Shown: positions 7,943-16,243 of the stretch, one piece after another
How the letters are laid out: each line of letters starts with the position of its first letter
Position numbering within the stretch: the stretch's first letter is position 1
Assembly: GCF_900099965.1 (NCBI RefSeq)
Contig: NZ_FNDJ01000026.1
Coordinates: 1-64,000 of the forward strand
Reading direction: 5' to 3'
Length of the DNA: 64,000 nt
Source of the DNA: Nonomuraea jiangxiensis
GTDB lineage: Bacteria > Actinomycetota > Actinomycetes > Streptosporangiales > Streptosporangiaceae
Notes under the pieces: generated by a model
Seen by the model: only the letters and a program-made list of their open reading frames with translations
The model's database searches: none
Told to the model about the DNA's origin: nothing
Position numbers and translations under genes: made by a program

Positions 7943-8714
7943 GGATCTGGGCGCCTCGCACGGGTGGCGGCTCAAGCGGGGGCTGCTCGACGACGGGCGC
8001 GAGGTGTTCGCGAAGACGGGGACGGCCTCGGAGGTGTTCGCGTCGGAGGCCGCCGGGCTGCTGTGGCTCGGCGAGGCGATCGCGGTGCCCGAGGTGGTGG
8101 AGGTCGGCGCGGACCGCCTGGTCCTGTCCTGGGTACGCCAGGAGCCGCCCTCTCCCGAGGCCGCCGAGCGGTTCGGGCGCGCGCTGGCCGCCATGCACCG
8201 GGCCGGCGCGGCGGGCTTCGGGGCGCCGTGGCCGGGGTTCATCGCCGAGTTGCCGATGGACAACTCGCCCGCGCCCGACTGGCCCGCGTTCTACGGCTCG
8301 CGGCGGGTGCTGCCGTTCCTGCGGATGGCCCGGCTGCCCGCGGCCGACGTCGCCCTGGTCGAGCGGGCCGTGGAGCGCTTCGCGGAGGTCGCGGGGCCGG
8401 CCGAGCCGCCGGCGCGCATCCACGGGGATCTGTGGAGCGGGAACGTGCTGTGGTCCGGGGGGTCGGGGGTGCTCATCGATCCCGCCGCGCACGGTGGGCA
8501 TCGGGAAACGGACCTGGCCATGCTCCAGCTGTTCGGGCTGCCGTACCTGGATCGGGTGCTGGGGGCCTATCGGGAGGCGTGGCCGCCGGCGGAGGGGTGG
8601 CTGGAGCGGGTGCCGTTGCATCAGCTGCATCCGCTGCTCGTGCACGTGGTGCTGTACGGCGGGGGCTATCGGGACGCCTTGCTGGACGCGGCGCGGCGGG
8701 TGCTGGCGCTCTAG
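7929..8714 (+). CDS. Fructosamine kinase family protein
   Basis: The protein of about 261 residues belongs to the fructosamine-3-kinase/aminoglycoside phosphotransferase fold. The catalytic loop is HGDLWSGN (about 165-172) and the metal-binding DPAAHGGHRETDLAM follows at about 184. Members phosphorylate sugar adducts on protein lysines so that the adducts fall off. The pairing with a phosphatase gene, overlapping by 14 nt, is common for this family. The ATG at 7929 was chosen over an in-frame TTG at 7923. Confidence 0.87.
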   Translation: MRSARDLGASHGWRLKRGLLDDGREVFAKTGTASEVFASEAAGLLWLGEAIAVPEVVEVGADRLVLSWVRQEPPSPEAAERFGRALAAMHRAGAAGFGAPWPGFIAELPMDNSPAPDWPAFYGSRRVLPFLRMARLPAADVALVERAVERFAEVAGPAEPPARIHGDLWSGNVLWSGGSGVLIDPAAHGGHRETDLAMLQLFGLPYLDRVLGAYREAWPPAEGWLERVPLHQLHPLLVHVVLYGGGYRDALLDAARRVLAL

Positions 8715-8895
8715 CGCGGGGTTGTTCGCCGGGGTGGTTGCGGAACGTGAGCTACGGAGGATCATCCGGGAGGCCGATCCCGTGGGGGTCGGGGACCGTC
8801 AAGCCGAGGTCACGTAGTGGGCAATGTGACGCAAAGGGATGAACGGGAAATGAACGCCGCAACCGCTGCCGTTGGTCGCGGCGGACGTGTGGGAG

Positions 8896-9723
8896 TCAGC
8901 GGGCGGTGCCGTTCAGGCGGTTGAGGACTTCCTCGTGCAGGGTGCCGTTGGTGCAGACCAGGCTGCCGCCCTCCAGACCCGGTACGCCTGCCACGTCGCT
9001 CCAGGTGCCGCCGGCCTCCTCCACGATCACGGTGAGCGCCGCCATGTCCCACGGCGACAGCTCTGGCTCGGCCGACAGGTCCACCGAGCCCTCGGCGACC
9101 ATCATGTGCGACCAGAAGTCGCCGTACGCCCTGGTACGCCAGCAGGCGCGGCTGAGGTCGAGGAAATTGTCCAGCCTGCCGGTCTTCTCCCAGCCGCCGA
9201 AGCTGGAGTAGGAGAACGACGCGTCGGCCAGGCTGGACACGGAGGACACCTGCATCCGGGAGGCCTTGGTGAGGCTCTTGCCCGTCCACGCGCCGCCCTC
9301 GGTCGCCGCCCACCAGCGGCGGCCGAGCGCGGGGGCCGAGACCAGGCCGACGACGACCTTGCCGTATTCCATGAGGGCGATCAGGGTGGCCCAGACGGGG
9401 ACGCCGCGTACGTAGTTCTTGGTGCCGTCGATGGGGTCGATGATCCACGACCGGGCGCCCCAGCCGGTCTTGCCGAACTCCTCGCCCACGACGGCGTCGC
9501 GCGGCCGGGCCCGGCGCAGCGTGCCGCGGATGGCCTCCTCCACGGCGCGGTCGGCGTCGCTGACCGGGGTCAGGTCCGGCTTGGTGTCGACCTTGAGATC
9601 GACCGCCTTGAACCGTCGCATGGTCAGGTCGTCGGCGGCGTCCGCCATGACGTGGGCCAGTCGAAGATCATCGTTATAACCCTGCACGATCGCCCACGCT
9701 ACCGTGTCGGGTATACCGAACAT
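8896..9723 (-). CDS. hisN: Histidinol-phosphatase of the inositol monophosphatase family
   Basis: The protein of about 275 residues has the lithium-sensitive phosphatase metal motifs: GEE (80-82), DPIDGTKNY (Asp96, Asp99) and PWDMAAL (about 224-230). The stretch DLKVDTKPDLTPVSDADRAVE resembles actinobacterial HisN, which dephosphorylates histidinol phosphate in histidine synthesis; inositol monophosphatase activity is an alternative. No other his gene is near. Homology begins at about residue 15, so a GTG at 9687 may be the real start. The 180 nt downstream (8715-8895) show no gene. Confidence 0.85.
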   Translation of the reverse strand: MFGIPDTVAWAIVQGYNDDLRLAHVMADAADDLTMRRFKAVDLKVDTKPDLTPVSDADRAVEEAIRGTLRRARPRDAVVGEEFGKTGWGARSWIIDPIDGTKNYVRGVPVWATLIALMEYGKVVVGLVSAPALGRRWWAATEGGAWTGKSLTKASRMQVSSVSSLADASFSYSSFGGWEKTGRLDNFLDLSRACWRTRAYGDFWSHMMVAEGSVDLSAEPELSPWDMAALTVIVEEAGGTWSDVAGVPGLEGGSLVCTNGTLHEEVLNRLNGTAR

Positions 9724-9777
9724 CAGTCGCCAATGGCCCCGTTCTGGTAACTCTCGTCCCAGTTACTCGTCGGTAAG

Positions 9778-10233
9778 ATGCCCGGTGTGTCAATTGATGT
9801 CGGATCTTTGCTGCTGGAAATGGTGCCGTTTGCCCGCACTCTAGGTATTACGTGGGATTCGGTGGGCGAAGGGCGGGCCATATGTCGTTTGCCCGATAGA
9901 GAGGAATTGCACAACCACGTCGGGGGGCCGCATGCGGGCGTGCTCTTCACCCTGGCCGAGTCGGCGTCGGGGGCCGCGATGTTGTCGGTGTTCGGGGACC
10001 AGCTGGAGCGGGCGGTGCCGCTGGCCACCTCGGCGCGGGTCGAATACCGGAAGGTGGCCAAGGGGGAGGTGTGGGCCGAGGCTCGGGTGCTCGGGACCCG
10101 GGAGGAGGTCGTGGGGACGTTGGACGCCGGGGAGCGGCCGGTGTTCGAGGTGGGGGTGGACGTCCGGAACGGGGATGGCGAGGTGGTCTGCGTGGTGAAC
10201 GTGACGTGGACGCTACGCCCTCACCGGCGCTGA
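9778..10233 (+). CDS. Hotdog-fold thioesterase (PaaI/DUF4442 type)
   Basis: The 151-residue protein has a single hotdog domain with the hallmark HNHVGGPHAGVLFTLAESAS, in which the long helix carries the acyl-CoA site. The family hydrolyses acyl-CoA or acyl-carrier thioesters. The substrate cannot be told from sequence. It is divergent from hisN, with 54 nt between them. Confidence 0.82.
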   Translation: MPGVSIDVGSLLLEMVPFARTLGITWDSVGEGRAICRLPDREELHNHVGGPHAGVLFTLAESASGAAMLSVFGDQLERAVPLATSARVEYRKVAKGEVWAEARVLGTREEVVGTLDAGERPVFEVGVDVRNGDGEVVCVVNVTWTLRPHRR

Positions 10234-10314
10234 GCGAGGCTCGGCGGAGTGTCCACCGCCGGGGTGAGGTGTGGCGCTCACGGCGTCCGGCCCGTCAGGT
10301 AGGTCGGTGAACGG

Positions 10315-11439
10315 TCAGGGGGTGTCGTCGGGGGTGCCTTCGCGGCTGGACAGGAGGCGGCGGAGGGACTCCAGGCGGGCCGGGTCGGCGTTGCCGGCGG
10401 CCACCCAGGCTTCCAGGGCGCAGTCCTCGTCCAGGTGGGTGCAGCCCTTGGGACACTCGACCGTACCCTCGATCAGGTCGGGGAACGCGGCCAGGACCGT
10501 CTCCACGGACACGTGCGCCAGGCCGAAGCTACGGACTCCCGGAGTGTCGATGATCCAGCCGCCCTCCGGCAGCTCCAGGGCCACAGCCGAGGTGGAGGTG
10601 TGGCGGCCGCGGCCGGTCACCGCGTTGACCTGGGAGACCGCGCGGTTGGCGGCAGGGACCAGGGCGTTGACCAGGGTGGACTTGCCGACCCCCGAATGGC
10701 CGACCAGGACGCTGATGTGGCCGGTCAGGTGGTCGCGGAGCTCTTCCAGCGAGCCGCCCTTGTGCACGACGACGTGCGGAACGCCGAGTGGCTCGTACAA
10801 GGCCACCAGCCCGTCCGGCGGGGCCAGGTCGGACTTGGTGAGGCACAGGAGCGTGTCGATCTCCGCGTCGAACGCCGCCACCAGGATCCGGTCGATCATG
10901 CGGGGCCGGGGCGGCGGGTCCGCGAGGGCGGTCACGATGACGAGCTGGTCGGCGTTGGCCACGACCGGGCGTTCGATGCCGTCGGTGTCTTCGGTGTCGT
11001 CGGCCGAGCGGCGCAGCATCGAGCTGCGGGGCTCCACGCGGACGACCCTGGCCAGGGTGTCGGGCCGGCCTGACACGTCGCCGACCAGGGCCACCCGGTC
11101 ACCCACGACGATTCCCTTGCGGCCCAGCTCGCGTGCCTTCATGGCGACCACCAGGCGCCGCTGCGGCGGCTTGCGCTTCTGGGCCGAGCCCCTCGCGCGC
11201 TCCGGCTCCACCAGGGTCGTGTAGCGGCCCCTGTCCACGGCCACTACGAAACCCTCTACGGCGTCCTCGTGCGCAGGACGGATCCGGGTCCGCGGCCTGG
11301 AGCCTTTGCCCGGCCTGACCCGTACGTCGTCCTCGTCGTATTCCCGCTTTTTCAGCGGTCTGCTCCCATACGCCTGCCGTCCTTTCGTGGGGCTGTGAGT
11401 GCTCGTCGGGGGAGTGGGCCGCGTTCGCGCTGGCGGCAT
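10315..11439 (-). CDS. rsgA: Small ribosomal subunit biogenesis GTPase RsgA
   Basis: This circularly permuted GTPase assists late 30S maturation. The G motifs occur in the permuted order G4 (TKSD, 201-204), G1 (GHSGVGKST, 247-255) and G3 (DTPG, 298-301), after an N-terminal OB-like domain. A zinc knuckle follows (Cys329, Cys333, His335, Cys340). The first 28 or so residues are low-complexity and probably not translated: homology begins at KKREYDEDDVRVRPGKGSRP, preceded by a GGGAGC ribosome-site-like sequence and an in-frame CTG. It follows aroA on the same strand. Confidence 0.93.
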   Translation of the reverse strand: MPPARTRPTPPTSTHSPTKGRQAYGSRPLKKREYDEDDVRVRPGKGSRPRTRIRPAHEDAVEGFVVAVDRGRYTTLVEPERARGSAQKRKPPQRRLVVAMKARELGRKGIVVGDRVALVGDVSGRPDTLARVVRVEPRSSMLRRSADDTEDTDGIERPVVANADQLVIVTALADPPPRPRMIDRILVAAFDAEIDTLLCLTKSDLAPPDGLVALYEPLGVPHVVVHKGGSLEELRDHLTGHISVLVGHSGVGKSTLVNALVPAANRAVSQVNAVTGRGRHTSTSAVALELPEGGWIIDTPGVRSFGLAHVSVETVLAAFPDLIEGTVECPKGCTHLDEDCALEAWVAAGNADPARLESLRRLLSSREGTPDDTP

Positions 11440-11602
11440 CGGTTCGCTCGGGTGGGGTCGTCATGCTCAACGTCCGCGTGCTGCCGTACGTTTCCGTGTG
11501 GCAGGTGGCGGCTTGTCGGCACGAGCACGTGCCGCCCATCTCCGGCGTGCCCGGCGCTATCCCCGTGAAACCAGCCGGTGGCGGCCGGCAGCCGGAGCGT
11601 GA

Positions 11603-12937
11603 TCATCGGGAGTCCAGCATCGCCGTCCACATCCGGGTGAACTCCGGGAGGGTCTTGGCGGTGGTCGCGATGTTCTCGACCGACACGTCGGGCACCGCGA
11701 GACCGATCACGGCGCCGGCCGTGGCCATGCGGTGGTCGTCGTAGCTGTGGAAGACGCCGCCGTGCAGCGGGCGGGGGCGGATGATCAGGCCGTCGTCGGT
11801 CTCCTCCGCGTCGCCGCCCAGCCGGTTGATCTCGGTGGCCAGCGCCGCCAGGCGGTCGGTCTCGTGGCCGCGCAGGTGGCTCACGCCCCGGATGCGGCTC
11901 GGCGAGGTGGCGAGCGCGGCCAGGGCGGCGATCACCGGGGTCAGCTCGCCCACGTCGCGCAGATCGGCGTCGATGCCGGAGATCTCGCCCGTGCCGGTGA
12001 CCACCAGGTCGGTGGTGCCGGCCGCAGCCCCTGCGATGTCGACGGTGTCCGCGAGGGCGGCGGGGGCGTCCTGGCGGGTGACCGTGGCGCCCATCGTCGT
12101 CAGCAGGTCGCGCAGGGCGTCGCCCGGCTGGGTGGTCTCCAACGGCCAGGCGGGGATCGTGACAGAACCGCCCGTCACCAGGGCGGCGGCCAGGAAGGGG
12201 GCGGCATTGGACAGGTCGGGCTCCACCGTCATGTCCCTGGCCGCGATCGGGCCGGGCTCGACCCGCCACACGTCGCGCTCGCCGGCGTCCACCCGGACGC
12301 CCACCGCCCTGAGCATCTGCACGGTCATCTCGATGTGCGGCTGCGAGGGCACCGGCGGGCCCACGTGGCGGATGGTGACGCCCTTCTCGAACCGCGCCGC
12401 CGTCAGCAGCAACCCCGAGACGAACTGCGACGACCCGGACGCGTCCAGCGTGACCTCGCCGCCCGCCAGCGGGCCACTGATCGTGAACGGCAGCGCGTCG
12501 TTGTCGATCCGCGCCCCCAGCGAACGCAGGGCGTCGAGGATCGGGCCCATCGGACGCTTGCGGGCGTGCGGGTCGCCGTCGAAGGAGACCGGGCCGTCGG
12601 CCAGGGCCGCCACCGGCGGGACGAAGCGCATGACCGTGCCCGCCAGCCCGGCGTCGATGCGCGCGCCGCCGCGGATCGGGCCCGGCGTCACCTGCCAGTC
12701 GACCGCCGCGCTCGTCTCCTCGACCGCCACCAGGCTCGCGCCCAGGGCCCGCAGCGCGGACACCATCAGGTCCGCGTCGCGGCTGCGCAGCGCCCGGCGG
12801 ACGACTCCCGGGCCGTCGGCGAGGGCGGCGAGCAGGAGCGCGCGGTTGGTCACCGACTTGGAGCCGGGCAGCGGGACGGTGGCGGTGACCGGGGCGGTCG
12901 CCGTGGGTGCTGGCCAGTGCGGAGCGGGCATGGTCAA
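11603..12937 (-). CDS. aroA: 3-phosphoshikimate 1-carboxyvinyltransferase (EPSP synthase)
   Basis: The 444-residue enzyme joins phosphoenolpyruvate to shikimate 3-phosphate in aromatic amino acid synthesis. PGSKSVTNRALLLAALA (24-40) is the N-terminal substrate-binding signature, and GLAGTVMRF (97-105), DGDPHARKRPMGP and SYDDHRMA are further conserved elements. Phe occupies the position of E. coli Pro101, as I recall for actinobacterial AroA. It is probably co-transcribed with rsgA, which lies 163 nt downstream. Met3 is a possible alternative start. Confidence 0.96.
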   Translation of the reverse strand: MTMPAPHWPAPTATAPVTATVPLPGSKSVTNRALLLAALADGPGVVRRALRSRDADLMVSALRALGASLVAVEETSAAVDWQVTPGPIRGGARIDAGLAGTVMRFVPPVAALADGPVSFDGDPHARKRPMGPILDALRSLGARIDNDALPFTISGPLAGGEVTLDASGSSQFVSGLLLTAARFEKGVTIRHVGPPVPSQPHIEMTVQMLRAVGVRVDAGERDVWRVEPGPIAARDMTVEPDLSNAAPFLAAALVTGGSVTIPAWPLETTQPGDALRDLLTTMGATVTRQDAPAALADTVDIAGAAAGTTDLVVTGTGEISGIDADLRDVGELTPVIAALAALATSPSRIRGVSHLRGHETDRLAALATEINRLGGDAEETDDGLIIRPRPLHGGVFHSYDDHRMATAGAVIGLAVPDVSVENIATTAKTLPEFTRMWTAMLDSR

Positions 12938-13080
12938 AGCCTACTGGTCCTGCCGGCGGCGGGTCGCGGCCTGTGGACGGAGTGGATCGTGCGGAGGTCT
13001 GAGGGGGCGCCGGGCCGTCAGGTGCCGGGTGGGGTGGACGTACGCATGCGGTGGGAACGCCGGCATGGCAGTGTGGGGAC

Positions 13081-13827
13081 ATGTGCGGTAGATACGCCTC
13101 GGCGCGAAAGAAGCACGAGCTGCTGGAGGAGTTCGAGGTCGAGCTCGACAGCGAGCCGGAGAAGGAACTCGGCGCCGACTACAACGTCGCGCCCACCAAG
13201 AACGTCTACGCCGTGCTGAGCCGCGTCCCCCAGGAGGCCGAACGAGCGGTACGGCAGCTCAGGATCGTGAAATGGGGTCTCGTGCCCGCCTGGGCCAAGG
13301 ATCCGTCGATCGGGTCCCGGCTGATCAACGCCAGGATCGAGACGGTGGCCGAGAAGCCGTCTTACCGTCAGGCGTTCGCCAAGCGCAGGTGCCTGATCCC
13401 GGCCGACGGCTACTTCGAGTGGATGCCGGTCGAGGGCGAAAAGAAGAAAAAGCAGCCGTACTACATCCATCCGGCGGACGGCGGGGTGCTGGCCATGGCC
13501 GGCCTGTACGAGTTCTGGAAGGACCGCTCGCGCGACGACGACGACCCGCTCAAGTGGCTGGTGACCTGCACCGTCATCACCACCGACGCGGAGGACCAGC
13601 TCGGCCGCATCCACGACCGGATGCCCATGATGATCGAACGCGAGCGCTGGGCCGAGTGGCTCGACCCCAAGCTGACCGACATCGACGAGGCCACGGGCCT
13701 GCTGGTGCCCGCCGACCAGGGGAGGCTGACGGCGCATCCGGTCTCGACGGACGTCAACAACGTTCGGAACAACGGCCCGGACCTCATCAAACCCCTCATG
13801 GACGAGGAGGAAACAGCACTCTTCTAA
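13081..13827 (+). CDS. SRAP domain protein (abasic-site DNA-protein crosslink shield, YedK/HMCES family)
   Basis: The 248-residue protein starts MCGRYA, which fixes the start codon: after Met removal, Cys2 is the residue that crosslinks to abasic sites in single-stranded DNA. The other active-site residues seen in YedK align as Asn83 (INARIET), Glu113 (GYFEW) and His178 (IHDRMP). WGLVPAWAKD is also diagnostic. It protects AP sites at replication forks. It is divergent from aroA, an arrangement shared with other actinobacteria. Confidence 0.93.
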   Translation: MCGRYASARKKHELLEEFEVELDSEPEKELGADYNVAPTKNVYAVLSRVPQEAERAVRQLRIVKWGLVPAWAKDPSIGSRLINARIETVAEKPSYRQAFAKRRCLIPADGYFEWMPVEGEKKKKQPYYIHPADGGVLAMAGLYEFWKDRSRDDDDPLKWLVTCTVITTDAEDQLGRIHDRMPMMIERERWAEWLDPKLTDIDEATGLLVPADQGRLTAHPVSTDVNNVRNNGPDLIKPLMDEEETALF

Positions 13828-13981
13828 AGGTGTAAGAAGCACGGTAATTGGGCATCCGGTGAGGAAAGCGATGCATCCGTTCACTCGGTGTCACCGCCAA
13901 AAAGCCCCCAATTGCACCGGGCGGGACAACCGGGGAGTCCACGCCGCGGGTTGCCCTCATTTCACCCGGAGGTGCGGATTC

Positions 13982-14314
13982 GTGGACGTCACGACCGTTC
14001 GTGAGCGGCTGGAAGACATGCTCGCGGAATTGGACCGCTCGATCGGGGTCCTGCAGGGCGACCCCGTCGCCGTACGCGAGCATTCGGCGGCCGACGCGGG
14101 CTCGGACCTGACCGACGCCGACCGCGCGCAGGCGATGCTCACCGTGGCCACCGCGCAGCGCCGTGCGGTCGTCGAAGCGATCAAACGCCTTGAGGAAGGC
14201 ACGTACGGCCAGTGCGTCGACTGTGCCAGGCCGGTCCCGGAGGGCCGGCTCGAGGCGCGCCCCGAGGCGGCGCGCTGTGTGCAGTGCCAGGGCAAACGGG
14301 AGCGCCGCCGCTGA
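13982..14314 (+). CDS. TraR/DksA family zinc-finger protein
   Basis: The 110-residue protein has an N-terminal coiled-coil region and a C-terminal four-Cys zinc finger (Cys78, Cys81, Cys99, Cys102) in the DksA pattern. Such proteins act in the secondary channel of RNA polymerase, but the actinobacterial short forms are mostly untested. The GTG start at 13982 was chosen because a GGAGGTG ribosome site (about 13968-13974) precedes it at good spacing; the reading frame is open further upstream to 13859. Confidence 0.85.
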   Translation: MDVTTVRERLEDMLAELDRSIGVLQGDPVAVREHSAADAGSDLTDADRAQAMLTVATAQRRAVVEAIKRLEEGTYGQCVDCARPVPEGRLEARPEAARCVQCQGKRERRR

Positions 14315-14389
14315 AAGTCGGAACGGCCGCCGGACACGAAGAACGGCGGCTCCGCGGGTCGCGGCCGTCGTCGGCCCCGCGCGGGAGTG

Positions 14390-15130
14390 TCAGTTCTTGC
14401 GGGCGCTGGCCACCAGGTGGATGCCGACCGTGTCGTCGTCGTCCGGGTGCGCGTCGAGCTCGGTGCGCACCAGCCAGGTCAGCGACCGGGTGTCGGACCC
14501 GAGCACGTGGTCCACCGTGGACGGCGACAGCACCGTGCGCGGCCGCACCCACTCCACCTCCAGCCCGGCGCCCATCAGCAGCTCGCGCAGCTGCCCGCTG
14601 CTGAAGCACCGGGTGATGCTGCCGTCCGGCCACGGCACCAGCATGACCTCGCCCGTCTGGCGCAGGTGCTGCCACTGCTCCTGCTCGGCCAGGATGGCCA
14701 TGCCCAGGACCAGGGAGTCGACGCACACCAGGGCCCGCCCGCCCGGCCGCAGCACCCTGGCCACGTCGCTCATCGCCGACTCCGCCATGAGCTCGATCGA
14801 CATGGCCCGCTCCTCGGCCAGCACCGCGTCCACACTCGCGTCCGGCAGGAACGCCAGGTCGTCGGCCCGAATGTGACGCACCCGGTCGGCGTCCCGCAAC
14901 CGGGACTGCGCATCGACCGTCCTGCGGAAGTCGAGCACCTCGATCACCCGGTGCCCCGCCCTGGAGGCCTGGCCGGACCAGCGCCCGCGGCCGCCGGAGA
15001 GATCGAGGATCACGGAGGGATCGCCGGGGAGCCAGCGGCTCAATTGCTCGGCGGCGACGGCGCGGTAGAAGGTCCAGTACGGCCCGAGCGTCCCTGAGCC
15101 GTTCAGTTCCTCGGCCGGAATGGGCAGCAC
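14390..15130 (-). CDS. Class I SAM-dependent methyltransferase
   Basis: The 246-residue protein has the Rossmann methyltransferase layout: motif I VILDLSGGRGRW (about 40-51), an acidic residue at the end of beta-2 (IEVLDFRR), motif III-like DASVDAVLAEERAMS and a post-I segment VARVLRPGGRALVCVDSL. Motif I has SGGRG in place of the usual GxGxG. The substrate is unknown. It converges with the DksA-like gene and is divergent from sigR. Confidence 0.8.
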   Translation of the reverse strand: MLPIPAEELNGSGTLGPYWTFYRAVAAEQLSRWLPGDPSVILDLSGGRGRWSGQASRAGHRVIEVLDFRRTVDAQSRLRDADRVRHIRADDLAFLPDASVDAVLAEERAMSIELMAESAMSDVARVLRPGGRALVCVDSLVLGMAILAEQEQWQHLRQTGEVMLVPWPDGSITRCFSSGQLRELLMGAGLEVEWVRPRTVLSPSTVDHVLGSDTRSLTWLVRTELDAHPDDDDTVGIHLVASARKN

Positions 15131-15218
15131 ACGCGACTCCTGAGTTCCGGAAAAAGGGCTACCAGCCGGTACGTATGGACGTTCCCCGCACCGGGTCCTT
15201 CGTACCTTCTATCTTGCG

Positions 15219-15244
15219 GGAACAGACAAGGGCGCGGGCGTGTT
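15219..15244 (+). promoter_or_regulatory. Candidate SigR-dependent promoter upstream of sigR
   Basis: The sequence GGAAC (15219-15223), an 18-nt spacer and GTT (15242-15244) match the known SigR consensus GGAAT-N18-GTT. The predicted transcription start falls at about 15253, next to an in-frame ATG at 15254. This matches the autoregulatory promoter known for Streptomyces sigR. Activity is inferred from the motif. Confidence 0.75.
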
Positions 15245-15373
15245 GCGACGAGCATGCTCACATTGCTCAGACCCCAGCCCGCCGAACACCAGGTCGGCGG
15301 CCAGCGGGTATCCTCCCCTGAGTACGGTGTTCCGCCACAGCCGGCCACCGGTGATCTTAGGGGGGTGGGTCCG

Positions 15374-15970
15374 GTGCCCGCGACAGGCGCGGAGACGCTG
15401 GAGCAGCGAAGCGAGCGATTCGAGCGCGACGTCATGCCGTATCTCGATCAGCTCTATTCCGCCGCGCTCCGGATGACCCGAAATCCCGCGGACGCGGAGG
15501 ACCTGCTGCAGGAGACCTTCGCCAAGGCGTTCGCCTCCTTCCACCAGTTCCAGCAGGGCACCAACCTCAAGGCGTGGCTCTACCGGATCCTGACCAACAC
15601 CTTCATCAACAGCTACCGCAAGAAGCAGCGCGAGCCGAAGCAGTCGGGCACCGAGGAGATCGAGGACTGGCAGCTCGCGCGGGCCGAGTCCCACACCTCG
15701 AGCGGCCTGAAGTCGGCCGAGGTGGAGGCGCTGGAGCACCTGCCCGACGGGGACATCAAGCAGGCGCTCGCCCAGTTGCCGGAGGAGTTCAGGATCGCGG
15801 TCTATCTGGCCGACGTCGAAGGCTTCCCCTACAAGGAGATCGCCGACATCATGGGCACTCCGATCGGCACCGTGATGTCGAGGCTGCACAGAGGACGCAG
15901 GCAGTTGCGGGGCCTCCTTGAGGACTATGCCCGCGAGCGTGGTCTGGTCCCGGCGGAGGGATCGAAATGA
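15374..15970 (+). CDS. sigR: RNA polymerase ECF sigma factor SigR (thiol-oxidative stress)
   Basis: The short form is 198 residues, with sigma region 2 (ADAEDLLQETFAKAFASFHQ) and region 4 (EEFRIAVYLADVEGFPYKEI). It switches on thioredoxin and related genes when its anti-sigma RsrA is oxidised. The GTG at 15374 has a good AGGGGGG ribosome site 8 nt upstream. The frame is open to an ATG at 15254, which would add 40 residues, comparable to the longer unstable isoform of Streptomyces. It overlaps rsrA by 4 nt. Confidence 0.93.
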   Translation: MPATGAETLEQRSERFERDVMPYLDQLYSAALRMTRNPADAEDLLQETFAKAFASFHQFQQGTNLKAWLYRILTNTFINSYRKKQREPKQSGTEEIEDWQLARAESHTSSGLKSAEVEALEHLPDGDIKQALAQLPEEFRIAVYLADVEGFPYKEIADIMGTPIGTVMSRLHRGRRQLRGLLEDYARERGLVPAEGSK

Positions 15971-16233
15971 GCTGTGGCAACCCGCATGACACCGACTGTC
16001 GCGACGTGCTCGACAAGGTCTACGCCTACCTCGACGGCGAGCTGACCGACGGCGACGTGGTCGAGATCCGCGTGCATCTCGACGAGTGCAGCCCGTGCCT
16101 CCAGGAATATGACCTTGACAAGGCGATCAAGGCGCTCGTGGCCAAGCACTGCGGTTGTGACCCGGTGCCCGCTGATCTGCGTTCCAAAGTGCTGGCGCGC
16201 ATCGCGCAGGTGAGGGCCGAGCTGGCGGACTAG
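15967..16233 (+). CDS. rsrA: Zinc-binding anti-sigma factor RsrA
   Basis: The 88-residue ZAS-family protein binds SigR in its reduced, zinc-loaded form and releases it on disulfide formation. Cys11, His37, Cys41 and Cys44 (HLDECSPC) fall at the same numbers as in Streptomyces RsrA. Cys3, Cys62 and Cys64 are additional. The start overlaps the sigR stop (ATGA), which keeps the two proteins in balance. Confidence 0.95.
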   Translation: MSCGNPHDTDCRDVLDKVYAYLDGELTDGDVVEIRVHLDECSPCLQEYDLDKAIKALVAKHCGCDPVPADLRSKVLARIAQVRAELAD

Positions 16234-16243
16234 GATTCTGCCC

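Noticed and set aside
11352..13082. A 576-codon minus-strand frame over aroA
   Set aside because: It lies out of frame with the clear AroA reading frame and is Pro/Arg-rich.
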